The notes under the pieces are model-generated. The model ran no database searches, had not been told where the DNA came from, and worked only from the letters and a program-made list of their open reading frames with translations. A program made the translations under genes and the position numbers. 64,000 bases of DNA from Chlamydiota bacterium (GTDB lineage: Bacteria > Chlamydiota > Chlamydiia > Chlamydiales > RGXB01), in contig VGMF01000004.1 of assembly GCA_016866475.1 (NCBI GenBank), forward strand, positions 62,001 to 126,000, given 5' to 3'. Positions 16,630 to 26,464 of this stretch are shown here, in pieces (within the stretch, counting starts at the first letter, position 1; every line of letters begins with the position of its first letter).

Positions 16630-18773
16630 GGTAGATATTGGTGCAAGGGGATCGACCTCCCTTTTTTTTCACTGTTTTTCAAAAGATCAAAAAGGGTTTT
16701 AGATCTGAAGGAGTGCTCTTTTTGGCTCTTTTGGACCCAACTTAAGAGTTGCTGAAAAGAGGAATCGTTTGTTTCTTCGAGATCCCCTAACAGTCTCGCC
16801 GCCTCGGTTTCTCCCAAATCCTCCAAGGCTTTTATCTTCATTAAATAAAAAGCTATCAAACACTCTTCGGTAGGGTTTTTAAGGAAGGGAGGTGTTTGCA
16901 ATGCTTTGGCCAGATCTTTGATAGTGGTGTTTGTAGGTGGTAGTAGATGGTATTTGAGAGCGATGAATGCAAAAAGATAGGGGGGTCTTCTTCCCTCCTC
17001 TTTAGATTGCTCAAGCCTGAAAAGAATCTCCTCCTCAATCAAAACAAGATTAGGGTCATTTTTAAATAGATTCAGCCCTACCTCGTAGCATTTAGCCTCC
17101 TCGCTTGCATCGTAAAGTTTACGGTAGGCTAACCCTTTTCCAAGCCATTCAAGGATCCCTTTTTGTGTTTTGTGCAGAGTTTCAAAAGCGCCAAAAGCCT
17201 CCTCAATCCGATTGAGTTCCAAAAGGGTAAGGCCGCTACGAAATGCTGCTATGAGCCCTTCGGATCTTCTTTCGAAGGAGTGGATAATTTTTTTGTACTC
17301 TTCTAATGCTTTGTCATAGAGGCCGTTGGCGAAAAAGGTGTCGGGGATCGTAAGGCATCCTATCCGGGCATTATAGGATCCGACCGAGATGGAAAAGCTT
17401 TTCATTCTGTATTGTAGATCCTTGTACACAAGACCGACGTGCGCACCTGTCACAGGAAGAAAGACCGGGAATTGAAAGAGTGTTTCTTTATTGATCTTGA
17501 GTTGAATTGATTCGTAGTGTTTTTCGATCTCGATGTCTAAGGGGAGCTCTTCGATAACTTTTGGTGCCTCAATCGTTTTGAGAATGATACCGGCTCTCAT
17601 AAGGCGCACCTCATGAGGACTCACCCAAACAGTCATCCCCGAATCAAGACCCCTTTGTTCCATTTTATGGGCGACTCCTAAAAGAAAACCGATCCCTTCG
17701 CTCCCTTTCTGTAATGTGATTTGGGATTCGAGTTTCACGTTCCCCGGAAATAGCGCTGAGGAGAGCATGTAGATGGCCCAGTCTTTTGTCTGTTTTAGGA
17801 TGACGGTCTCCTGAAGCTCCCAGTCGGAGGTGTTTTTGGGGTCGAGCCGGGAGGCAAAAACCCAGTCTGCTTTTCCCTGAAAATACAACTCGAGGTCGAC
17901 GATCAACTCCTTAACACTCTGATAGCGCTCCTCTTTTTTAAATAAAAGCGATCGCATCGCAATTTTTGCCAAAAGGGGAGGGATCTCGCGCATCGGGGCA
18001 ACATCGATCGGATCGATGATTTTTTCGTCGTTGATCTGTTGCTTAAACTGTCTCACCGATTGTCTTTTGAAAGGGTGCTTGAGGGTAAGGATCTGGTACA
18101 GGATCACCCCTAGGGAATAGATATCACTCTGTATTGTATCGAGCTTTTCTAAAATTCTCTCCGGTGCCATGTAGGTGATGGTTCCGACTATTTTTCCTAT
18201 GCGAGTCAGATCGGGATGGGACTTTAAAACGGGCATCTCTTCAAAAGACTCAGAGGTCATGTCGGAGTATTCGGCCAGACCGAAGTCATAGATAAGAACC
18301 TCGTTGAAAGGCCCAATTAAAATATTTTCTGGTTTTAGGTCTCTATGGAGGACCCCTTTTGTGTGGGCGTACTGTACAGCGTGGCAGATGGTGAGAAAGT
18401 CGCGCACCAGGTGTATGGTGGACCCTTTTGTCTGCCGGTAACTTGCAAGGAGCGTCTTGAGGGTTTTGCCTTGAATATAGGGCATCACGTAAAAAAGATC
18501 TGTGGAACTCTCTTCAATAGAATAGACCCCTAAAATCGCGGGGTGGGTGAGCTGGGCGGCTATTTTTGCCTCTTTCAAGAATCGCTCTCTGATCAGCGGG
18601 ATCTCGTTCATTTGGGGGCGGATTCTTTTAAGGGCAACGTCCCTCTCGGTTTTTGGATCATAACATAGATAAACCTCACCCATTCCCCCTTTGCCAATCA
18701 GTTTTTTTATAACGTAATGGCCAATTTTTTCGGGGAGAGGGGAGTCTTGGGTGTTATCATCTTTCTTTTCCAT
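16596..18773 (-). CDS. pknD: Serine/threonine protein kinase, chlamydial PknD type
   Basis: Likely start at internal Met (MEKKDDNTQD...); 'IGKGGMGEVYLCYD', 'HRDLKPENILIG', 'DFGLAE', long C-terminal region. Confidence 0.92.
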   Translation of the reverse strand: MEKKDDNTQDSPLPEKIGHYVIKKLIGKGGMGEVYLCYDPKTERDVALKRIRPQMNEIPLIRERFLKEAKIAAQLTHPAILGVYSIEESSTDLFYVMPYIQGKTLKTLLASYRQTKGSTIHLVRDFLTICHAVQYAHTKGVLHRDLKPENILIGPFNEVLIYDFGLAEYSDMTSESFEEMPVLKSHPDLTRIGKIVGTITYMAPERILEKLDTIQSDIYSLGVILYQILTLKHPFKRQSVRQFKQQINDEKIIDPIDVAPMREIPPLLAKIAMRSLLFKKEERYQSVKELIVDLELYFQGKADWVFASRLDPKNTSDWELQETVILKQTKDWAIYMLSSALFPGNVKLESQITLQKGSEGIGFLLGVAHKMEQRGLDSGMTVWVSPHEVRLMRAGIILKTIEAPKVIEELPLDIEIEKHYESIQLKINKETLFQFPVFLPVTGAHVGLVYKDLQYRMKSFSISVGSYNARIGCLTIPDTFFANGLYDKALEEYKKIIHSFERRSEGLIAAFRSGLTLLELNRIEEAFGAFETLHKTQKGILEWLGKGLAYRKLYDASEEAKCYEVGLNLFKNDPNLVLIEEEILFRLEQSKEEGRRPPYLFAFIALKYHLLPPTNTTIKDLAKALQTPPFLKNPTEECLIAFYLMKIKALEDLGETEAARLLGDLEETNDSSFQQLLSWVQKSQKEHSFRSKTLFDLLKNSEKKGRSIPLHQYLPLELALLQRFC

Positions 18774-18817
18774 AAAAAAAACTATCGCACGAAATAGGGG
18801 AAGTTGGCAAGAATAGC

Positions 18818-19849
18818 TTGATGAAAAAGAGAATTCTGACAGGTGACCGGCCGACAGGGCAGCTCCATTTAGGGCATTACGTTGGCTCATTAAAAAACCG
18901 TGTGGAGCTTCAAAACAAGCATGAGCAATTTGTGATGATAGCCGACGCACAAGCCCTCACCGACAATTACGACCACCCCGAAAAAGTCCGCTCGAATATT
19001 ATGGAAGTTCTTTTGGACTACTTGGCGATTGGGATCGACCCTTCAAAATCGACGATTTTTATCCAGTCCCAAGTGCCGCAGCTATTTGAGCTGACTTTCT
19101 ATCTTTTGAACATGGTGACCTACAATCGTCTCAAACACAATCCTACAGTTAAAGCAGAGATGCAACAAAAGGGGATGGAAGATACTGTGACTGCAGGGTT
19201 CATGATCTATCCTGTTTCCCAGGCTGCCGACATCACCCTATTTTCGGCGGAACTAGTGCCTGTGGGGGCGGATCAAGCTCCTATTTTGGAGCAGACGAAC
19301 GAAATTGTGAGGCGTTTTAATTCGGTTTACCATACGGACGTTCTCAAAGAAGCCCAACCCCTTTTTTCCGACTGTCCAAGACTTGTAGGACCCGACGGGA
19401 AAGCAAAAATGTCTAAATCGCTTGGGAATGCGATCACTTTTAGCGCATCATTTAAAGAGATCGAGGAGACGGTAAAAAAAATGTACACTGATCCGGAGCA
19501 TTTGAGGGTGCAAGATCCAGGGAAAATTGAAGGAAATGTGGTGTTTATGTACCTGGACGCTTTTGATCCCGATAAAATTCGAGTGCAAGAACTCAAAGAG
19601 CACTACCAGCGTGGCGGCCTTGGGGATATGACAATCAAACGCCACTTGATGCAAGTACTCGAGGAGCTGATAGGTCCTATCCGTGAAAGAAGGCATCAGT
19701 TCAAACAACAGACAAGCATGGTAGTTGATGTACTGCACGAGGGCACTTTAAACGCAAAAAAAGAGGGTGCAAGAAAGCTCGATGAAATCAAAGAGGCGAT
19801 GAAAATCTCGTATCGGCTACAAAACCTTACTCCCTTTTTTAGTGTTTAA
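18818..19849 (+). CDS. trpS: Tryptophanyl-tRNA synthetase
   Basis: 'TGDRPTGQLHLGHYVGSL', 'GADQAPILEQTNEI', 'KMSKSLGNAI'. Confidence 0.97.
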   Translation: MMKKRILTGDRPTGQLHLGHYVGSLKNRVELQNKHEQFVMIADAQALTDNYDHPEKVRSNIMEVLLDYLAIGIDPSKSTIFIQSQVPQLFELTFYLLNMVTYNRLKHNPTVKAEMQQKGMEDTVTAGFMIYPVSQAADITLFSAELVPVGADQAPILEQTNEIVRRFNSVYHTDVLKEAQPLFSDCPRLVGPDGKAKMSKSLGNAITFSASFKEIEETVKKMYTDPEHLRVQDPGKIEGNVVFMYLDAFDPDKIRVQELKEHYQRGGLGDMTIKRHLMQVLEELIGPIRERRHQFKQQTSMVVDVLHEGTLNAKKEGARKLDEIKEAMKISYRLQNLTPFFSV

Positions 19850-20036
19850 ATATTTAAAATAGGCCTTGAGAAACGGTTTTGGGCTCAGACATTCTCTTTT
19901 GAAAATTTACCCTTTCTTAAAAATTCTTTTGAGAAAAATGTTGTAAAAAATTTAGTATAGTCAAAAATCTATTTCAACGAGGTCGCATTTTTAAAAAAGA
20001 AGATGTCCTATTTGGTATGCTAACAAAGGGATTGAG

Positions 20037-21386
20037 ATGAAATACTGGACTTTGAGCGCCATTCTTTTTGCTAAAGCTTCTTTAGTGTATGGAGACAGCG
20101 CCCCTGTAGTGGCCGCTTACTATGAAAATTGGTCGCAGTATCGCCCCGGATCCGGGGGCAGACCGGTATTTTTTCCTCAAAATATCGACCCAACAGTGAT
20201 GACAGACCTCTATTTTGCTTTTGCAATTTTTGGGTATCAGGACGCCTCCATCAACCCACAGAATCCCCATCTGACAGGAGATTATACTGTCCAGCCCGTC
20301 GAGTGGAACGACCAGTCTGTTTTATACCCCCAGGTTAGGGCTTTAAAAGCTTCCAACCCCAAACTGAGAGTGCTCTTATCGATTGGGGGTTGGGGCTTCA
20401 ATGATCCAAATGATCCGAGTGGAATTGGAACGCACACCTACCGTTTATTTAGCCAAATGGCCTCTTTGAGCGCAAGCCGAGGGCAGTTTGTCCAGTCTGC
20501 GGTAAGTTATGCAAAACAATTTGGATTTGATGGTATTGATATTGATTGGGAATATCCCGGGGACCTCACAAGGGGGGGTACCGAGGAGGATTTTGCGAAT
20601 ATCGTAGAACTGCTGAGCGAATTACAGACAGCTTGCAAAGCACAAAATCCCCCCTTACTTTTGACCTATGCAGCGCCGGCTATTGTTCCTGCGGGCGTAC
20701 CTGCGAGTTATAGAGATAATCCGCAAACATATTTTCAATGGCTTGCAAATTGCGCTAACTACATCGATCGTTTTAATGTCATGGCCTACGATTATCACGG
20801 CACTTTTGATAACCCCGCCTTGACGGGTGTGAATGCCCCTCTGTCTCAAGATACGAGCCCCACAAGCGGATCGTACATAAAAACTACCCTCTCGAACTAT
20901 TTAAATAATGGGGTTCCAGCTTCTAAAATTGTTTTGGGGCTTGCGAGTTATGGACACAGCTTTGGCGGTGTTATGAATCTCTCTTCTGCAGATTATAGCC
21001 CCGGCAAGCCGTTTACCTCCTCGGGCCAGGCAGGACCAAGCACATTAAGCCCTGGTATGCTTGCCTATTATGAAATTGCAGATGCTATTGCAAGCGGGCA
21101 GCTTATTTTTGGAACCGACTCTGTGACACAGACCGCTATCGGTTACAATAGCGCCTCTCAACAATGGGTCAGTTTTGATACTCCGCAAACAATCGCTCTT
21201 AAAGCTCAATACGCAAAATCCCTAGGGCTGGCCGGAGTGATGTTGTGGGCTATTGACGATGACGAATATGCTTGGGGGGATAAATTTCCGAATCTGAAAA
21301 GCGCCTATAACGTTTTTTACCCCAAAAAGAAAACCGGGACTTTTTCCAACCCCAGACTTAGATTTTCAAAGCCACAAAATAGATAG
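20037..21386 (+). CDS. Secreted glycoside hydrolase family 18 chitinase
   Basis: 449 aa with N-terminal signal peptide; 'LRVLLSIGGWGF', 'FDGIDIDWEYPGD' (DxxDxDxE), 'FNVMAYDYHG', 'GVMLWAIDDDEY'. Confidence 0.95.
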   Translation: MKYWTLSAILFAKASLVYGDSAPVVAAYYENWSQYRPGSGGRPVFFPQNIDPTVMTDLYFAFAIFGYQDASINPQNPHLTGDYTVQPVEWNDQSVLYPQVRALKASNPKLRVLLSIGGWGFNDPNDPSGIGTHTYRLFSQMASLSASRGQFVQSAVSYAKQFGFDGIDIDWEYPGDLTRGGTEEDFANIVELLSELQTACKAQNPPLLLTYAAPAIVPAGVPASYRDNPQTYFQWLANCANYIDRFNVMAYDYHGTFDNPALTGVNAPLSQDTSPTSGSYIKTTLSNYLNNGVPASKIVLGLASYGHSFGGVMNLSSADYSPGKPFTSSGQAGPSTLSPGMLAYYEIADAIASGQLIFGTDSVTQTAIGYNSASQQWVSFDTPQTIALKAQYAKSLGLAGVMLWAIDDDEYAWGDKFPNLKSAYNVFYPKKKTGTFSNPRLRFSKPQNR

Positions 21387-21560
21387 AAATAGGTCGATTA
21401 CTCCGGATTTTTTTCCAAGACGGCTTAAGCCTGCTCTTTTTAAAAATCCGGATCCGTACTTGTCTTAAAACGCCTTTAATGCATGCAAAAATAGTTTGTC
21501 TTGAAAAGATTCTTGCCAAGGTCTTTAGCCCATTAAAAAAAGGGGGGGGGGAGTTGCTAG

Positions 21561-22814
21561 TCAGCTTTTTTGGATTGCTCTATTGCATGCCAGTTCATAA
21601 AAACCGCCGTGGCCGCTAAATTGCCCTCTGGAAAGGGGCGAATGTTTGATCACAAAAAGAAATTCCCCAAAAGGTAAGCTCAAAAGGGAACTTTTTAAAT
21701 CCCTCGTAATACCTATTTTATCCATTCCTCTTGCGGTGAGCTCTTCTTCGAGAGTTTTATCGTAAATCGGGATTTTTTTGGGGTTATCGTAGAGCTTTTC
21801 AATAAGGTCTTTGAGGTGTATTTTCAACAACTCCAAAGTTTTTTCCTGTATGGGATTGAGTTTTGTCATAATGGGGGTAGAAAAGGATCTTTGTAGAATA
21901 AAATAGGGGATGAGATGATGGTCGATCGATTCGAGTCTGTCCCCGCGAGGAGGCGATTTGACCGGAATATCTTTAAAGTCCCCTTTTTGCAATAAAATTT
22001 GGGCTAGAATGGCATTTTGCTCCTCAAAAGGGAGAAAGGGGAAGAAAAAGAGCCTTTTTTCATTCTCGTTTTCAAAAAGAGAAGAGCGAAATACTCTCTC
22101 AAGGGTGTTCGCATCTTTTTTAAATAAAACATGGATGCTATTAAAAAACGGCGGAACGGAAAGGAATAATTTTTGAGCTTTTGGGCTTAAGAGGGGTAAA
22201 TAGGTTTTTAAACAGTTCAAGACCGACTCTTTTGATTGAAAAGACCTTTCAAATTCTTTAAAGAGGTCGATTATCGGGGTAGAGTGCGAATCGGGAATAT
22301 TGTGCCAAAAACCTTTGCACTGTTCGAAAATTTCCAAGTTTTTGATGTCGCTATTTGTGAGGATAAAATTAATGACGCTTGAATGATTCAGGTAGTGGCG
22401 AAATCTGTTAGGATTATTCTTGAGAGCCTCTTCCAGGCACCCTCTAAAGTAGAAATGTTCACTGCACAAATCGATATTTGGATAGGTATCCATAAAATTA
22501 AACAACGCCCAAGATTTATGCCAAAAAAGGGACTCTAGTCCCTGTGCAAAAAGATCAATTTTTAAATATTCGATCAAAGATTGCTCATCTAATGTATGCA
22601 AAATGGATCTGTAATTATAGCTAAGGTAATCGAAAACTTCTGACGAATCTAAAAAAGGGAGGTTTTCTAAAAATGTCCTGGGGGTGATCTTTGATAAGAT
22701 GAGTGGAGAATTGGGTGAGGGGTTCTCTTTTAGGACGTTTTCAACAGCTTGTTTTTGTTCCCATGATGAAAAATTATCGAGGTATCCCCGACTGAAAAGC
22801 GTCACGCCAGACAT
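21561..22814 (-). CDS. hypothetical protein
   Basis: 417-aa ORF, no recognised family. Confidence 0.65.
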   Translation of the reverse strand: MSGVTLFSRGYLDNFSSWEQKQAVENVLKENPSPNSPLILSKITPRTFLENLPFLDSSEVFDYLSYNYRSILHTLDEQSLIEYLKIDLFAQGLESLFWHKSWALFNFMDTYPNIDLCSEHFYFRGCLEEALKNNPNRFRHYLNHSSVINFILTNSDIKNLEIFEQCKGFWHNIPDSHSTPIIDLFKEFERSFQSKESVLNCLKTYLPLLSPKAQKLFLSVPPFFNSIHVLFKKDANTLERVFRSSLFENENEKRLFFFPFLPFEEQNAILAQILLQKGDFKDIPVKSPPRGDRLESIDHHLIPYFILQRSFSTPIMTKLNPIQEKTLELLKIHLKDLIEKLYDNPKKIPIYDKTLEEELTARGMDKIGITRDLKSSLLSLPFGEFLFVIKHSPLSRGQFSGHGGFYELACNRAIQKS

Positions 22815-23033
22815 GTGTTTTCCTTTATAAATTTTAAAGATCAGTAAAGATAAAGGAAAATAAAAATAAAAAACAGCTTTTGTAGGGAAAAAATTTGGGT
22901 CGTATTTGACCTAAGGGGGGTTAAAGAAAAAAAGGGAGAGGGGCAATTTTTAAAAACCTCCAAAGAGTCGCCCCAATTGGAGGTTTTGTTCGGTTCATAT
23001 CTCCTCAGTTTAGGATATTTTAATGAACCGGGA

Positions 23034-24236
23034 TTAGTCGTTGAAGGCACTTATTTTTTTTGCGTACCAAAGTGTGGGTTCCTCATCCACAACGCGTGCC
23101 ACCAAATCGGGCACTGTGCTACGTGTCTCGAGAGTTGTTTGCGGAAAAGAACTTTTTAGGATTTCTTCAAGGGATGCCCCTTCTGCATCCAATCTTGTTG
23201 CGTTGTAAATGCAAAGCCCTACACCCAAACCTTTTCCCCAGCCTTGGACTTTTAGGGAATGGGGGGTGACGTCAATTTTAAAAAGGTTGCTAGGCAACAG
23301 AGTTTTGAGTTCGGTTATCGGGATATCGACGTGTTTCGTTCTGTCAAAAAAGCGGACTGCGTACACTTTTTCCGAATTCCCATCGATAAAAAGATCCACT
23401 TTTTTTAACGAGGATAGCCCAAAACGCTCGGTGATATCTTCTAGGGGGATCTCTTTGGACCATCTGGTATCCTCTTTATTTTGCAGCGCTAAAGGGGCAT
23501 AGGCGCCCGTTGGACCTTCGAAATTTTGCCTGTGGATCGCCTTATAAGAGGCGGTCTGCCCTGCCGAATGTTCCGTCCAAGAAGCGGGGAACGGCCTACC
23601 GTGAAAAAGCATGACCTTGTGTTTTGTGTTTTCGATTGCCCGATCAATCATCGGATAGAGCCCCCTTAAGGATGCCCCTTGGTAGCCTACCTTCTTAGCG
23701 TCCAGATGAAAATAGCTTTGGCGGTTGCGCATCAGGGTGTGGTAGACATCGGTCCTCACAACAACGCTAATCGCTTCCAAAACGGTTTTATTGAGGGGCT
23801 TGTCGCAAAAGTGTTGGGTCATATACGAGCGGACATAATCCTCCACCTCCACCTCATTGATCACATGCAACAAATTGTCGGCTGATATGACCTCGACGTT
23901 TCCAAAATACTCTACCCCATCGACCAGGACAGGGTCATTTTGGACAGGTATCACCTTGATTTGGTGAATTCCCCAAAACGATTCGACCCATTTGATCCCG
24001 TCTTTGATCTGGAGCGTCCCTTTTTTCGGGAAATAGGATTTGACCTGACGACGCCCATTTTTTAAATCCACAACCTCAAATTCCCCTTTGACATCCAAAA
24101 AAAAGGCCGGAACACGCCCTTTCAGTAAAACTTTTACCTGCACTTTTGGATCGGTTTTGGGTTGGATTTTTTCCTCTTTTGGCGTTTCAGAACCAAAAAA
24201 ACTTCCAAACCACAAAAGGATACTCATCGTCAGCAT
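23034..24236 (-). CDS. spoIID: SpoIID/LytB-domain protein (septal peptidoglycan remodelling type)
   Basis: 'NEVEVEDYVRSYMTQHF...LNKTVLEAISVVVRTDVYHTLMRN', 'TEHSAGQTASY', 'KVQGWGKGLGVGLCIYNA' SpoIID signatures. Confidence 0.88.
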   Translation of the reverse strand: MLTMSILLWFGSFFGSETPKEEKIQPKTDPKVQVKVLLKGRVPAFFLDVKGEFEVVDLKNGRRQVKSYFPKKGTLQIKDGIKWVESFWGIHQIKVIPVQNDPVLVDGVEYFGNVEVISADNLLHVINEVEVEDYVRSYMTQHFCDKPLNKTVLEAISVVVRTDVYHTLMRNRQSYFHLDAKKVGYQGASLRGLYPMIDRAIENTKHKVMLFHGRPFPASWTEHSAGQTASYKAIHRQNFEGPTGAYAPLALQNKEDTRWSKEIPLEDITERFGLSSLKKVDLFIDGNSEKVYAVRFFDRTKHVDIPITELKTLLPSNLFKIDVTPHSLKVQGWGKGLGVGLCIYNATRLDAEGASLEEILKSSFPQTTLETRSTVPDLVARVVDEEPTLWYAKKISAFND

Positions 24237-24238
24237 AC

Positions 24239-25240
24239 TTAGGATTCCCCTTGTTTGATTTTTTTTATGTGAGCCAAACCCTTCACGGTGAGCTCACGCC
24301 CTTTTTGCGTCCTTTTCAAGAGCCCCATGGTGATCAGGTGCGGCTCAAGCACCTCTTCGATAGTGGTGATCTTTTCACCAAGGGAGGTGGCAAGATTGGA
24401 CACCCCTACAGGACCACCTTGATGTTCATCTAAAATGATTTCTAAATATCTGCGATCAACAGGATCCAGACCAATCTCGTCAATTCCGATCTTTTTTAAA
24501 CCCTGTAGGATTCCGGGCTGATCCCATACCCCACCGTTGCAGACTGTAATGTAATCGCGCAGCCATCGTAAGAGATTAGCGGCAAGCCGCGGGGTACCCC
24601 GGGCCCGTTCTGCAATCAACCGGGCCATGCTGCCACAAAGTTCCACCCCTAATTTTTTAGCCATAAAACTAACGACCTGGGTAAGATCCTCCAGCTCGTA
24701 AGGGTGCAGTTTTGCGATCAGTTGAAAGCGCGAACGCAACGGGGAGCTCAGATCCCCAAACCGTGTTGTAGCTCCGACAAGGGTAAATTTGGGAAGATCA
24801 ATACTCGTTGCCCTTGATTGCATACCGTCACCCAACATCAAATCGAGTTTAAAGTCCTCAAGCGCAGGATAGAGGAGCTCCTCAACGTTTTTAGGTATCC
24901 TGTGGATCTCATCTATAAACAGGATGTCCCCTTCATTTAAAGAACAAAGAAGAGCGGCCAGCTCTTTGGTTTTAGCAAGAAGAAGACCCGTTGTGACCAA
25001 AATATTCGCACCGAATTCTTCTTTAATGATATGGGCAAGCGAAGTCTTGCCAAGGCCGGGTGGTCCATACAAAAGGACATGGCCCAAAGGCTCCTTTCGC
25101 TCTTTGGCAGCCTGAACGAAGATTTTGACCCGATCGGCAACCTCCTTGTTGCCCACAAATTCGTCAATTTTTTTTGGGCGCAGAGCGTGGTCGTGCTTCA
25201 GTTTTTCAACGGTTGTCCCGATAGGAGGGTTTGCATTCAT
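24239..25240 (-). CDS. ruvB: Holliday junction DNA helicase RuvB
   Basis: 'LRPKKIDEFVGNKEV', 'GHVLLYGPPGLGKTSLAHII', 'LFIDEIHRI', 'LVGATTRFGDLSSPLRSRF'. Start chosen at the internal Met (MNANPP). Confidence 0.97.
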   Translation of the reverse strand: MNANPPIGTTVEKLKHDHALRPKKIDEFVGNKEVADRVKIFVQAAKERKEPLGHVLLYGPPGLGKTSLAHIIKEEFGANILVTTGLLLAKTKELAALLCSLNEGDILFIDEIHRIPKNVEELLYPALEDFKLDLMLGDGMQSRATSIDLPKFTLVGATTRFGDLSSPLRSRFQLIAKLHPYELEDLTQVVSFMAKKLGVELCGSMARLIAERARGTPRLAANLLRWLRDYITVCNGGVWDQPGILQGLKKIGIDEIGLDPVDRRYLEIILDEHQGGPVGVSNLATSLGEKITTIEEVLEPHLITMGLLKRTQKGRELTVKGLAHIKKIKQGES

Positions 25241-25588
25241 AAACTTTAGAGGTATATAGCACACTGTTCCATTTGTAATCTATCTAGAACTTCACTAGAA
25301 TTGAGGGTCTAAAAACGAACCACACGATTTATGATTATTTTGCCTTCGACGGAACCTGTTGCTATGCCGCCTAAACAAATCGATCTTGAGCTGGTGCTGA
25401 AATGCAGTTTGGTAGTAGGGGTTGCGTTTATCTCCTTCATTTTTTGGTGTGTAGAAAATGCCCGCAGGAACCCCCGGGATCGGGACCGGGTGTTTCAATT
25501 TATCCTGAGATAAAAGCCCCCGTACCCCAAAATTCTCTTTTCTTGCGGTGGACGTAAATTGCGATAGACGGTACGCTTTGGAGGTAGT

Positions 25589-26161
25589 ATGGGATTACTT
25601 TCAGACAAAGAAATTATAGAGCGTGTCGACGCCGCGAAAATGATCGAACCATTCCACCCTCATCTGATCCGGCATGATGCCGAAGGGAACAAGATCATCA
25701 GTTACGGACTATCAAGCTATGGATATGATTTGAGAGTGGATCGCAAATTTAAGGTTTTCACCAACATCTTTTCATCCCAGGTCGATCCGAAGGGATTTAA
25801 CGATAAGGAATTTGTTGATATCGAGGGGGATGTTTGTGTGATTCCGCCCAACTCTTTTGCACTGGCTGTCTCGGTGGAATATTTCCGTATACCCAGGGAT
25901 GTCCTTACCCTTTGCATTGGCAAATCCACCTATGCTCGCTGCGGAATTATTGTCAACGTGACCCCTTTTGAACCGGAGTGGGAGGGGCATGTCACTTTGG
26001 AAATTTCGAATACGACACCGCTCCCTGCAAAAATTTATGCAGGTGAGGGGCTTGCTCAGGTTTTGTTTCTCAAAGCGAACTCCCCTTGCATCACCTCTTA
26101 TGCAGATAGGGGTGGCAAGTATATGGGGCAAAAAAGGGAAATCGTCTTACCTAGGCTGTAG
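25589..26161 (+). CDS. dcd: dCTP deaminase
   Basis: 190 aa; '[20 protein letters not shown]', '[34 protein letters not shown]'. Confidence 0.97.
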   Translation: MGLLSDKEIIERVDAAKMIEPFHPHLIRHDAEGNKIISYGLSSYGYDLRVDRKFKVFTNIFSSQVDPKGFNDKEFVDIEGDVCVIPPNSFALAVSVEYFRIPRDVLTLCIGKSTYARCGIIVNVTPFEPEWEGHVTLEISNTTPLPAKIYAGEGLAQVLFLKANSPCITSYADRGGKYMGQKREIVLPRL

Positions 26162-26464
26162 TTAGTTCTTAACTACGATTTCATCCCTCTCTTTTTTTAA
26201 AGGGTTAATCGGGAAAAGGGAATTTTTAATCTCGATAGGTAATCCTTTTTTCCTATCATTAATGACTACCCCTACAGCGAGAGGCTTTGTTAGGCTAAAA
26301 TAGTCTATAATTCTAATCTTAATTTATGTTAAACTCTTTGTGAAAATCTTCCTAAAGGTAGATTTTTCAATGGAGATGAGATAAATAAACACTTCTAAGC
26401 TGAGTTTATTCATGCATTTCTACGACAATTTAACCATGATTTCAGGATAAACGTTTCTTTTTTT

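Noticed and set aside
16448-16702. 84-aa + strand ORF and 16265-16672 minus 135-aa ORF as separate genes
   Set aside because: Both are mostly translations of the 54-bp repeat in non-native frames. They are kept only as an observation about open frames.
25331-25513. 60-aa + strand ORF between ruvB and dcd ('MIILPSTEPVAMPPKQIDLELVLKCSLVVGVAFISFIFW...')
   Set aside because: Contains a possible TM segment but is short, with an overlapping minus ORF and no recognised family; insufficient evidence to call a gene.
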